The notes beneath the pieces were generated by a model. The model was not told where the DNA came from, made no database searches, and worked only from the letters and a program-made list of their open reading frames with translations. 64,000 bases of DNA, from contig NC_085068.1 in the NCBI RefSeq assembly GCF_963662255.1, forward strand, positions 2,914,001-2,978,000, in the 5' to 3' direction. Each line of letters opens with the position of its first letter. Position 1 is the stretch's first letter. This document shows positions 12,701 through 22,640 of the stretch, piece after piece. Origin of the DNA: Cinclus cinclus. Taxonomy: Eukaryota > Chordata > Aves > Passeriformes > Cinclidae. Position numbers and translations under genes: made by a program.

Positions 12701-15451
12701 ATCAGCTGAAAGTAAAATATGGTTCTCTGCTCACCCACCAGCTCCCAGTCAGAAGCAGCAGATTTCATCAAGATAAATCATTTGGAAATGTGCTTTGGTT
12801 TGTGGTGCTGTGTTGAAAAGAGTGTAGAGAGGTGAGAAATCTCTGTGATTAAAGCAGCCAATATTAAATAAGGGCAGAGATGAAGAAATACTCATTCTCT
12901 GACAATGGCTTTTGCCAGCAGTACTTGGGGATGATGTTATCTTGTGGCAGAGATTGACCAGATCCGTGGCAGTGCAATTAGAACAGGGCCTGGCAGTAAC
13001 CTGTGGCTGAGACTCTCATTGTGATGTTTTCCAAATAGGAAATGGTGTTGGAGCTGCTGAAGCTGTCACGGCAGGACCACAGTGCTTTGGACTGCTGCAT
13101 TGTGGTCATCCTTTCCCATGGCTGCCAGGTGGGTTTGTCCCATCTCTCCCTTGGTTCCTTCGGCGTGGGAAAGGGTTAATTCCCTGTACTGTGGTCTCAC
13201 ACAGGGTGAGAGGGAAGTGGTTTGTCAAAACATTGTTCTGCCATCTCAGTACATTTCAAAGAGTTACACCCTCATTCTGGGTTAAAGAAAACAGGAGCTT
13301 CTGTGGTGTGGTCTGATCCAGTGGTGCCAGTGGACAAGTGTTTTCCATTTTGCAAGTTGGGTCTAATAATATGGAACTGAAGGGAGGTCTCACTCAGCCT
13401 CATGCTGTAGTGATTCAGTCCATCCTGTCTCCAGCTCTGACAGGGAGATGCTATTAGCAATAAAGCCTGTTTATTCCAAATGAGTTCTTGAAGGATGAGG
13501 AGAGGTATTTTTAGGGAAATGGTGTATGGTATGTGCCTGTTGTGCCAGAGGATGAAGAACTCCTTTGCTGGAGGATACAAGCTGGATAATAGAAGTTGAA
13601 TTGCTGGGTTTTAGTGCATTTCAAATGTCTCCTGGATGTCCCCTTACCCTCATTTGGCAACAGGGATTCCCACAAACACCAGGATTTGTTCTGGTACCTT
13701 TATGCCATGAAGCACCTGATGGGAGATGAGCTCCCTCAGAACTGGCCTTGCCTTCCATGTCACTAGCTGCTGCATTTTCCTCTTGCAGACGAGCCATATT
13801 CAGTTTCCTGGAGGCGTTTACGGAACGGATGGAAAACCCATTCCCATAGAAAAGATTGTGAACTATTTCAATGGGTCCAATTGCCCGAGTTTGAGAGGAA
13901 AACCAAAGCTGTTCTTCATCCAGGCCTGTGGTGGAGGTGAATCTTTGTGTTGGCTCTGGTAGCATTGGGCTGCAGAGATGTGGTCAGGCTGTGGCTTTGG
14001 CTCCCTTTCTGTTCATCGACTGCCCCTCTCTCCAGCTGTCTTCTCACACCAGCTGCCTCTTACCACGTGCTGAGAGGCTGCTCCAGCTCTTCACACACAG
14101 TGAGGAATTTTGCATAAACTACCAATGACTTTGACTCAACCAGTGCAGCCCAACGGCCAGAAAGCCTTATTTTATTCTAGGGCCTTTGTCCTTTTCTTTG
14201 CCCATCTTTTCTTAAGTGAATCTCTTGGGTGGGATGAACGTCAGGAGCTGTCTTGTTGCTGCATTTTTCAGAGCAAAGAGATCAAGGCTTTGTAGTGGAT
14301 TGTGATTCTCCTGGAGAGGAAGCTCCTGGGGGTTCTTTGGAATCTGACGCGACCCCGTTTCGGGTTCCATCGGATAATGTGGATGAGCCCGATGCCATTG
14401 CCAGTTTGCCCACACCCAGTGACATCCTGGTTTCCTACTCAACTTTTCCAGGTGAAACAGCCTGTGCAAATCCTTTTCTGAGCATGGGGGAATTAGCAAA
14501 ACAGAGTTTCATGGCCAAAGATGGGGGCAATTCAGGACAACCCAGCTCTGTGGAGTGGCAGGAACTTGTTGGGATGAGAACAGCAGATGGGTTTTGGCAT
14601 AACTTTCTCATTCTTTCTTTGAAGGTTTTGTGTCCTGGAGGGAGAAGTCGAGTGGCTCATGGTATGTGGAAATGCTGGACAGTGTGCTGGAGCAATATGC
14701 TCATTCGGAAGACCTGCTCAACATGTTAGTGAGGGTAAATGTCTTTTTTGTTCTGCTTTTTTTGATGAAGGAAACAGTCAGGGTGTGATCAGTTGGGGGG
14801 TGGAGGCCTGTGCTCAAAGTTAGAGTGAGGATATTGAGTGTTGAGTTTAGGGATGGACTAATTGGAGGTACTGCAAAGAGGTTTAATTACAAAGAAAGTA
14901 TCTGGCCTCCATCTGCCAAAAATCACTGGAGATTCCTCCAGTGAGGAGAAATCGTGGCAGTAGAGGATTTCTCTAATCCTTCTGAAGAAATTGCTAAAAA
15001 ATGTCATGGCTTGTCCTATCCAGGCTGATGGGACTTGGGTTCTCCTGTAAGCTTGTCCTGGGGGTGGAGGAGCACAATGCACAGGGATATGGAATGAGTC
15101 TGGCTGGTCAACATCTTGTGTGCCTTGTTGATTCAGTATTGCCAAAGCTGCCTACAAGTGTAGGTGCCCCGGGTACTTTTTCTGTTCTCCATGGGTAGGA
15201 GAAAAGTCCAATGTGGAGGGAGAGGGGAGTTACAGAATCACCTTGTTGTTGTTTTCTGGTTGTTGCTCTGTGTTTTCTTTGGCTGCCTTGGCATGGAAGC
15301 CATTGATTTCAAGGGATGGGGAGAGCATCCCATTCCTCAGCCTCTCTTCTGTTCCCAGGTGGCACATGCTGTCTCTGCCAAGGGGAGGTACAAGCAGATC
15401 CCGGGATGTTTCAATTTCCTCCGTAAAAAATTCTTCTTCACGTGTGACTGA
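9715..15451 (+). CDS. CASP9: Caspase-9, apoptotic initiator caspase
   Basis: Ten exons join in phase: 9715-9846, 10804-11023, 11405-11485, 11647-11678, 12193-12369, 13039-13128, 13789-13936, 14272-14451, 14625-14734 and 15359-15451. They give 420 residues (human has 416). An N-terminal CARD (about 1-90) is followed by a linker and the protease domain, with [10 protein letters not shown] at its start. The catalytic His is in SHGC (H241) and the Cys in QACGG (C291). The linker between subunits holds two likely cleavage points, ESD/A (D319) and EPD/A (D334). The new N-terminus ATPF after D319 is the IAP-binding motif known from human caspase-9. The protein acts in the Apaf-1 apoptosome and cleaves caspase-3 and -7 (family knowledge). 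Exon 4 is only 32 bases. The gene looks intact, and its neighbour DNAJC16 is divergent. Confidence 0.96.
9945..10310. repeat. 41-bp minisatellite in CASP9 intron 1
   Basis: Degenerate units are anchored on GGTGACAGGCC at about 9950, 9991, 10032, 10093, 10134, 10204, 10245 and 10286. Most spacings are exactly 41 bases. Related sequence may continue to about 10540. Confidence 0.8.
11150..11345 (-). mobile_element. CR1 LINE tail in CASP9 intron 2
   Basis: Begins with AATCATGGAGTCCCAGAATG and GGTTTGGGTTGGAAGGGACC, the reverse complement of a CR1 3' end. It lies in CASP9 intron 2. Confidence 0.9.
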
Positions 15452-15846
15452 CACATGGGCTCCAAGCCCCCTACAGATTCTTCCTGTGGCTAATGAAATC
15501 TGTGCCCACCATGACTTGGTGTCGGTGCTCCCTGTGGATTTTCCCTGTGTGTCCAGATGTTTGTCTGGAGAAATGTGATCTGCGAGCGCTGGCTTTGCCG
15601 TGGAGTGGAGATGGGATGGAGATTGTGCTGTACCGATGGGAAATGTTGTGGATGGAGCAGGAAGTCCCTGTTGCTGGAGAACAGAGCCAGAGGAAAGCAC
15701 TTCTGGCTCATCCTTGGCCATGCTCAGCTTCAGAGTGTTTTTCTTTGCTGATCATGTCTGTGTCCTGTGCTGCCTGGATAACTGATTGAGGGGACCAGGG
15801 TCTGATCTTCAAGTGAAATGGGATGAGTTTTTCAGTCCATGTTTCT

Positions 15847-15852
15847 AATAAA
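15847..15852 (+). terminator. CASP9 poly(A) signal
   Basis: AATAAA lies about 400 bases after the CASP9 stop codon, in an otherwise unremarkable 3'UTR. It is the first canonical signal downstream. Confidence 0.6.
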
Positions 15853-15879
15853 TGCAATTAAAGAGCAAATCTTAGCTGT

Positions 15880-16320
15880 ATTGCCTTGTCTGTTCCATTT
15901 CAGCACCTCCTGAAGGCCCCTCTGAAGTGGGAGGGGTAGGAACCTTCACTCATGTCTGAACTGCTCTGGTCAGACGCAGTGTGGCTATGCCAGCCTATGG
16001 AGCAGGCATCCTGCTCCTTTTGAGGAGTCAGTGAGGAGTTAGAGCAGGAAACTGCTGAGGATTCATTGAAATACCAGTGCTGAGGTAAAGTACTTGAGGA
16101 GCTGCTGTGCTGATGGCCTTGGGTCAGAAACGCTGCATGTGTGTTGGATTTTGAGGGGGGAAAGCATCCTTGGAGCCACCCTTGGTAGGTGCAGAGGCCG
16201 TAAAGTAGGTCTGTGCTGAGGGGTGCTTGGGGATTCCCAGGGAACCTGGTAATATCCAATCTGCTTTTGCAGTCACTGAGTATTTCCATGCTCCTTTGGG
16301 AGCATTTCAGGTGCTTCGAG
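15880..16320. other. Intergenic spacer between CASP9 and the CTRC duplication
   Basis: No coding or RNA signal was seen here. The sequence is not clearly similar to the repeats elsewhere in the window. Confidence 0.4.
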
Positions 16321-16560
16321 GGTGCTGCAGGAGGGAGCCAGAGCTGCCCTGAGCACCCCAAGGAGGATGCAGCTGGAGCTGGGTCTGGCTGTGATGGCCT
16401 TGCCTGTGCTCAGGTATTTGTGAGAGTTCATGGTTTTCTCCTCAATCCCCCAGGGCAGTGGGGCTCTGGGCTGCCCTGTCCTGTGTTGTCCATTTTTGTA
16501 CAGAGCATCTGGGTGTGCAGGTGGTCCCAGGGCTGATGCCATCTTTGACTTGGTGATGGC
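16320..16560. repeat. Left copy of the CTRC-locus duplicated flank
   Basis: Shares ordered blocks with 21290-21570: GATGGCCTTGCCT / CAATGGCCTTGCCT, CCTGTCCTGTGTTG and CAGAGCATCTGGGTGT / CAGAGCACCTGGGTGT. Each copy lies on the left (3') side of a CTRC gene, so this marks the tandem duplication unit. Confidence 0.65.
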
Positions 16561-16654
16561 CATGGCTCTTTTCCTGGCTGGGAGTACCCTGTGGGATCTC
16601 TGCCCACCTTAGACTCCCCAGGACCCTGCCCAGCCTCACTGCATGATGTGGGGG

Positions 16655-16790
16655 CTCTCCCCAGCACACAGGCAGAAGTCCAGGACCACAGGATACAGCC
16701 CCCTGGTTCTGCTCCACTACCCCTCTAAAGAACTGCATGAAACCAGCTCAGCACTGTTGCCTTTATCACACTCAAAGGATAAGTGCTCAG
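16655..16790 (-). repeat. CTRC 3' flank fragment (extra copy)
   Basis: Matches the end of CTRC copy 1 (about 18457-18550) through CAGCCCCCTGGTTCTG and CCAGCTCAGCACT. It also matches the flank of CTRC copy 2 (24150-24290) through CCCCAGCACACA and CCAGCTCAGCAC. It may be the displaced 3' end of CTRC copy 1 or a relic of a further copy. Confidence 0.55.
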
Positions 16791-16899
16791 GAAAATAAAA
16801 AACTTTTTAATGAACCTACAGAATTCAGTCAGGGTACCAGACATACCAAAAGGAGCTGTTCCCTGAATTGGGGGTGTGCTCCAGTTAAAAAGTAACAAA

Positions 16900-17697
16900 T
16901 CCCATGGGATGGAGTCCAGGAGGGGCTTCACTTGGAGGGAGGGGGAGGGGGGAGGGTCCCTGGCCCATCTGTGGGTAGTGGTGGCCACATCATGGGGGGC
17001 AGGGGAGCAGGGCGGCAGCTGTTTGACAGTCGGGGGCCCTGGGGGGAAATTCGGGAGAGCTGGGGGCTTCTCCATCTTGAAGTGGAATTGAAGGAAGAAC
17101 TGTGTGGTTTCTCTGTTCCAGTCAGTCCAAAACTTTCCCTCTGCTGTATAAATTTCTCTGCGTGGCACCTTGAAGGCGATGGTCTCGTAGGGCTCTGCTG
17201 CCATCAGCAGGTACTGCCAGCGCCGGGCCAGGGGCTCCCTGTGCTGCTCGAAGGCTGACATGGAGCAGTGCTGGGGAACGATGTTCTCAGCTATCTAAGG
17301 GTAGTTCATCTGGAGCAGAAGGCTCTGCTGGCCTGTTTCTGGATCTCTCTGCTTGGTCATTTCATAGCCTGGGCACCCAATTTTCACAAACATCCTCACT
17401 TCCACTTTGACCTTCTCTGGAACAGGCAGGGCAGGGGCTTCCTTGGCTTCTTTGGCAGCTTGATGGGCCAAATTGACCAAATTGTACTAAGCAACTCCCC
17501 TCGTTGTTGTGGAGCGTCAGGCAAAGCTTGCACTCGTAGGAGCACAGATGATTTTTCATAAAATAGGGCTCCTTGTTGATGTTGATGGTCTCCAGGGCCA
17601 GCTGCTGCAGACGCTCCTGCCTTTCCTGGTTGCTCTTGGAGGCTGAGGCCACCCCACTGCTCCTTGTTTAACCCCCAGGGAGGTGCTGGAAATCCAT
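16900..17697 (-). pseudogene. SF3A2P: SF3A2 processed pseudogene (retrocopy)
   Basis: The minus strand from the ATG at 17697 encodes a spliceosome SF3A subunit 2 likeness without introns. The blocks MDFQH, LALETININK, YFMKNHL, YECKLCLTLHNNEGS, EKVKVEV, KQRDPETGQQSLL, RRWQYLLMAAEPYETIAFKV and FFLQFHFKMEKPPA appear in family order. The parent gene spreads these over several exons, so this copy came from spliced mRNA. It is dead: TAA at 17670-17668, a deletion and frameshift near 17480 that removes the zinc-finger His pair, and TAG at 17297-17295. The proline-rich C-terminal repeats are missing, and the match fades near 16900. No clear poly(A) tail remains. About 30 bases upstream of the ATG the sequence turns into an LTR-like element, which suggests retrovirus-assisted copying. 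Identification is firm; the mechanism is inferred. Confidence 0.9.
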
Positions 17698-17719
17698 GGT
17701 GGGGTCTTCTGGACCTCAG

Positions 17720-18330
17720 TTCCTCCTGGAGAAACACAGAGTCTGTTTAGAAATAATTAGATCACGAAAAATAATTTTACTTCTTAAGCAGACAAAGTCA
17801 GAATACAACCTGATGCCCCATCAGTCAGTCAGGGTGTTGGTAGCAGTCACATTAAACTGTGGCTGCAGTCCTCCTGCAGTGACAGATGTGGTTCTGTTGG
17901 AGCAGTGCTCCTGTAGAAGGGTGCACTTTTCCTCTGAAGGTCCAGTGATGGTGTAGAAAGGTCTGGCCTTCCTCTGGAATCCAGTGGAAAAAGGCTGCCT
18001 TGGTGTTTCAAATCTCAGATTTTATCTGGGTAGGAAATGCTTGGCTCCTCCCCCTGGGTGGAGCATCTCCCAATGGGATGATGGAATTTTATCAGTCAGG
18101 CAGGGGGACTCATGGTCCATTAACAGAAGATATCTACTGGAGGAAGGGTGGGTTGTGGGAAAGATAAAGAACACTGCCCCACCTGGTTTAACAGCTGGCC
18201 CATAAACAGAGGATATTCCCCCACGGAAATAAGGATCACTGCCCCACCTGGTTTTAATAGATGGTAATAGAATACACACCCTGGCTACATCTTGCATTGC
18301 AACCCAAGATAGTTAAATATTACTTTTACA
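17720..18330 (-). mobile_element. LTR-like element abutting the SF3A2 retrocopy
   Basis: On the minus strand it has an internally repeated module (AAAACCAGGTGGGGCAGTG and TTAAACCAGGTGGGGCAGTG, about 65 bases apart) and a GACCATGAGTCCCCCTG block. It ends near CTGTGTTTCTCC, right beside the SF3A2 5' end. The pattern resembles passerine ERV LTRs. Exact ends were not determined. Confidence 0.6.
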
Positions 18331-18431
18331 CATTATAAGACATATAGTTGTTTTCCTTTAAGAGGTAAGACGACTCTGACTAAAACAGCTGTGATGAAAC
18401 ACTGATAAACCCCTGTTTGTGAATAAAAATG

Positions 18432-18437
18432 TTTATT
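18432..18437 (-). terminator. Possible poly(A) signal of CTRC copy 1
   Basis: AATAAA on the minus strand, about 125 bases after the stop codon at 18560. Confidence 0.5.
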
Positions 18438-18559
18438 CTTTTTTTAAAATTCTTACAGCCCCCTGGTTCTGCGCCACCACGTCCCCCCGTAAGAACCACG
18501 AGACCAGCTCAGCACTATTGCCCTTATCACGCTCAGTACTTGCGCTCCATGTTGTGTCC

Positions 18560-20556
18560 TCAGTTTGTGCTGATTTTCTGCCAAAAAGAAGACATGGGGA
18601 GGCTCATGGTGAGACTGCTGGCAGGACAGGGGCTGTGAGGCCAACCCCCTGCATGGGGGCAGAGGAAGGAGCACCCACCTCGTTGATCCAGTCGATGTAG
18701 GCGGACACCCGGGTGAAAACTGTTGGCTTCTTGATCATGTTGCATTTCAGGCCGGAGCCGAAGCTGACGATGCCCTCCACCTCCCAGATGCCATCCTCAC
18801 GCTGGCAGTTCAGGGGGCCACCAGAATCGCCCTGTGTGGAGACACAGCGTGGGCCATGGCTCCTGGGCACCCCAGGAGCACACTCCACAACCCAGACAGC
18901 ATCCGTCACTGTCTTAGACAAGAAAAAGAATTATAAAAGAAAGGCCTTATGAAATCAGGCCTCACTCTGCTAAAATTGCCAAAGATGGCCTGTCATTTCT
19001 TCTAAGTGTAGCTAACAAGCAATTTGCAAGTTTCCATGTGAAGCTATTTTGAGAATGAGAAGTTCATTTAACACAACAATCTATTCAGAAGGTGAAAAAC
19101 AAATGCACCTGTGCAAACAATAAGATTTGTCCCATGAGAACCCACAAAGGAAAAATGTAAACATATCGAGAGAATATTTGATAGACATGTACAATAACTC
19201 TTACCGACCAATGAACTCAGTTTCACTGTATTGCTGACCAATTAGGTTTAACACAATGCCTTCTATATTTCCTATAAATACGATCTTTGTGAATAAAGAA
19301 TTGGCTTTCTACGTGAAGAAAATGGAGTTTTGGCTGATTTATTCCAACTCCATCCCTTCCCCTCCCATGCTTCCCATGGAACCTGTGGCCCCACGCTGCT
19401 CCAGAACAGCTGTCAATCCTGCTCTGGGCTGGGGGAAGGCACCACCCAGCAGTGCCCACACTCACATTGCATCCCGAGACGACGCCGTCACCGCCAGCAC
19501 ACACCATGGTGGAGCGCACAAGGCTGCCCCACCAGTCCCACTTGGAGCAGGTCTCGTGATCCACCACAGGCAGCAGAGCCTGCTGCAGGGCATCAGCCAG
19601 GGGCCCGTTGGCTGCAAGGACAGTCACACCTCACACTCTGCACACCCCCTCCCAAGCAACCCCTGGGGACACTCCTGGGGACCCTCTCCTTACTCCTGAT
19701 GCGTCCCCAGCCGGTGACATAGCAGGGGTAGTCATTGGCCAGGACCTTGCCAGCGTCCGGCAGGCAGGCAGCACGGATGGTGTCACTCTCCTGCACCTCC
19801 TCTGCCAGCTTGATCAGGGCAATGTCGTTGCTACAGGGAGACATGAGCCATGAGGATGTGGTCCTCAGCTTTGTTGCCCCCCACCCACTCCCGGACATAT
19901 TCCATCCCTACAGGACAAGGAGAGAGTTCCATTTCTCATGGACGATCGTCTTCTCCACACCCACAGCCACAGAGCCAGCCTCATCTTCTGTTAACAAGTC
20001 CTGCTTGCCCAGCACCACACGGTAGGTCAAGGAAGAGCTGCCAGGGAGAGAGGGGGTGTCAATGCCCACAAATATTTCATCCTACTGGTACAGACACCCC
20101 CCCAGCACCCCAACACCCACCTGATGCAGTGGGCAGCTGTCAGCACCCACTGGGGGGCAATGAGGGTCCCACCACAAGTGTGGTGCCAAGAGCCAGAGCG
20201 GGTGTACTGCAGTGAGATCTGCAGGAGCAGAGACACGGGGTCAGAGCCAGAATGTCCCCATCCCTGCCCCCCTCCCTGTCCCCATGCCTGTCCCTGTGCC
20301 CCCTTACCTGCCACGGCCAGCTGTGGGCTACGGCGTCAACACCGCCCACCACGCGGGAGCTGAGCTGCGGTGGCACGGCCGGCTGGCCGCATCCATAGGC
20401 TGTGTGACACCCGGCAAAGGGACATCAGAGGCTGCCTGTGCCCGTGCCCAGGGCCGTGCCAGGCTCCGCGGTCCTGTCCCCCCTGTCCCGACCCTTCCCC
20501 CATCCCCTGCACCCACCGTAGCCCAGCAGCACGACGAGGCAGACGGCTCCCAGCAT
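18560..20556 (-). CDS. CTRC: Chymotrypsin-C (caldecrin), copy 1
   Basis: Eight exons join in phase: 20556-20517, 20399-20308, 20218-20121, 20037-19912, 19830-19694, 19611-19466, 18831-18679 and 18577-18560. They give 269 residues (human CTRC has 268). A signal peptide (1-16) is followed by an activation peptide starting at C17, and trypsin-type activation at R29/VVGG. The catalytic triad is H74 (TAAHC), D121 (NDIAL) and S216 (GDSGGP). [11 protein letters not shown] and [12 protein letters not shown] match CTRC better than CELA2. It should be a secreted pancreatic zymogen that cleaves after Leu and regulates trypsinogen (family knowledge). An apparent TAG at the end of exon 4 is part of the GTAGGG donor. 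Intron 6 carries an LTR that copy 2 lacks. Copy 2 lies 5330 bases upstream. Confidence 0.94.
18910..19346 (+). mobile_element. Solo LTR in intron 6 of CTRC copy 1
   Basis: AT-rich block starting TGTCTTAGACAAG, with CCTATAAATACG (TATA box, about 19270) and GAATAAAG (poly(A) signal, about 19290), ending near TTATTCCA. It is absent from the matching intron of copy 2, so it inserted after the duplication. No clean target duplication was seen. Confidence 0.7.
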
Positions 20557-20905
20557 GGCTGTGCTGACCAAAGGTGCTGCAGTGGGGCCGCTCAGCCCTC
20601 TTATAGTGTCTGCACTGCTGGGGACCTTGGAGCGGCCCCACGTGCCACTGACATGTGGGGACTGTCCCACGCTGTGGGCACAGGGGCTCCTCAGCCTCAT
20701 CGCCCCCTCTTATCACACTCGGCATCCCTCCTGGGAATGGCCACATCTGCCCGTCATGTGCTGCCTCCATGCTGGGCCATGGTGGGGACACCCAGCCCTG
20801 CTCTGGGAATGGGCAGGGTCCCTCCTGGGGCACAGCTGGTGGGCAGCCCCCCACCCATGCTGCTGCCAGTGGGGTGCTGGGCAGTCCTGCTGCCCCCCAA
20901 CCCTG
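19915..20905 (-). repeat. Near-identical 5' half of the CTRC duplication, copy A
   Basis: Nearly base-for-base equal to 25245-26238 at a fixed offset of 5330. It covers the promoter, exons 1-3, most of exon 4 and the introns between. Identity stops abruptly near 20911, after GAGCACTG. Confidence 0.9.
20600..20606 (-). promoter_or_regulatory. TATA box of CTRC copy 1
   Basis: CTATAAG on the minus strand, about 45 bases upstream of the start codon. This predicts a very short 5'UTR, as in other pancreatic protease genes. Confidence 0.75.
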
Positions 20906-21289
20906 AGCACTGAGTCCCCAGGACACTCCTTGCCCCCAGCTGCTCAGTGCCCCAGGGACAGGTGCTCCCTTTACTGAAATGCTCATCATTGGGTGTTTGT
21001 TTGTTCATTTGTGTACTCATCCTTGGTGTGTTTGGGTGTGTGTTCCTGGTGCTGCCTTGGCTGTGGCATCACACTGGATGCTGGTGGTACCTTCTGGGGA
21101 AAGCCTGGGGACATGTGGCTGTGCCATGTATGACTACAAACTGTGTCAGTGAGGATTTGGGGTTTTTTGCTTTGCTTTAGGTTGTCATTTTAGATGGTTG
21201 GGTTTATGGTTTGAAGCTGCAGAAGTTTATAAGTTTTTTTTGTTTGTTTGTTTGGTTTTTTTTTAAGTCTTTGTATCAGGGCAGTGGTG

Positions 21290-21570
21290 GGGGCCAATGA
21301 GAGCATGTGGCTGGAGAAGAGCACCTGGGCACGTGTGACTACTTCTGCCAGAGGGAGCCAGGGCCATCCAAGCGCTCCAATGGGATCCAGGAGGAGCCAG
21401 GATGTGGCTGCAATGGCCTTGCCTCTGCCAAGGGCTTTTCCCAAGAGCTTGGTGGCATGTGATCCCTTCCCCATCCCCTTCAGTGTGAGATTCTGGGTTG
21501 TCCTGTCCTGTGTTGGCTCATTTTACACAGAGCACCTGGGTGTACAGGTGATGCTGGGGCTGACCCCATT
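21290..21570. repeat. Right copy of the CTRC-locus duplicated flank
   Basis: Partner of 16320-16560 (shared GGCTGCAATGGCCTTGCCT- and CAGAGCACCTGGGTGT-type blocks). It marks the left part of the second duplication unit. Confidence 0.65.
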
Positions 21571-22079
21571 TCCCCTGGACCTGTTTTCCTTTGGAAAAGG
21601 TCACCCTGCACTCTTCCCCTGGTTTATTTCCCCTTCTATCAGGGGAACCTTGGGATGGAGCGTCCCATGTGTTGGGGGTGCAGGGAACTGGTGCTTGACT
21701 TTGGGCAGAGATGGCTCCATCTTGTCCTTTTCCTTCTCCCATGGTATGGACTGCAGTGGCTTGTGCATTCCTGGGACATCCTTGGTGGAGGTGAGAGAGG
21801 AGCAGGAGCACTGCAGTGGCACAGGTGTGGTGCTGGGGTGTGTAGCGGAGCTGGAGGACAGTGGGTGCTCAGGGAGAGATGGGGGAATGCTTTTTTGGGT
21901 TTACTCCATGGGCCCCACTGCTTTTCTGCCTCCTTGTGTTTCAGTGCTGGATGTCCCTGAGAGGAGCCTGGGATGTGGACTGGCACCAAGTGTTGGTACC
22001 ATCAGCATCTGGATGCTGCTGAGTATCAGGAGAGTTTGTTCATGTGTCCCTGGGTGTCCCGACTTCTCACTCCCAGGAG

Positions 22080-22410
22080 TGGGTAAAGATCACTTTTAAG
22101 ATGTAATTTTGATGTGATTGTATGAGTACTTATGTTTCAACAGTGAAACAGAAGTTATGAACTTCACAAAGTTCTGCTGTATTCTCTTAAACTTCTCCTT
22201 ATTCTCCCGTATTGTTAAATAGTCAGTGATGGACACATCCTATAGAGTGTATATAAATGTTACACATTTATTAAAAATAAAGCTTACACTTCTTTAGGTT
22301 AACTTGTAGATTTAATGTATCAGTTATAAATTGTATGAACAGAATGTAACAGTAACTAACAATTACCATGTAAGTATATCAAATATTTGTTCAACTCTAT
22401 GCAGCCTTAG
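22080..22410 (+). mobile_element. Possible LTR fragment
   Basis: AT-rich, with a TATA-like GTATATAAATG (about 22248) followed 30 bases later by AAAATAAAGC, a promoter and poly(A) pairing typical of LTRs. No family match was recognised. Confidence 0.35.
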
Positions 22411-22459
22411 AGATTGAAAGTAGTTGAGGCTGAAGTCACTGGGTTTGTTCTGCTGGAAG

Positions 22460-22640
22460 AGGCTGAGATCAGACCTCAGTGGAGGCTGCAGCTTCTCCCG
22501 AGGGGCAGCTCTGATTTCTGCTCTCTGTGACCAGGGACAGGACCTGAGGGAATGGCTGCAGCTGCGTCCAAGGAAAGGCTGGATGTTCGAGAAAGGTTCC
22601 TCACCCAGAGGGACCACAGCTCTGCACCACCTCCTGGGCA
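22460..22640 (+). mobile_element. CR1 LINE fragment
   Basis: Contains CTGCTCTCTGTGACCAGGGA, CTGAGGGAATGGCTGCAGCT and GAGAAAGGTTCCTCACCCAG, all CR1 3' blocks. Plus orientation. Confidence 0.7.

Noticed and set aside
16725..17261. A functional SF3A2 paralogue
   Set aside because: Two stop codons, a frameshift and a missing zinc-finger end make it a pseudogene.
19912..20037. In-frame TAG at the end of CTRC copy 1 exon 4
   Set aside because: The TAG is part of the GTAGGG donor. Splicing at 19912 joins CT to C of the next exon and restores Leu, matching copy 2.
20212..20913. 233-residue plus-strand frame, and its 302-residue partner at 25542-26450
   Set aside because: Antisense shadows of the CTRC promoter and exons. 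They are preserved in both copies only because the DNA is nearly identical.
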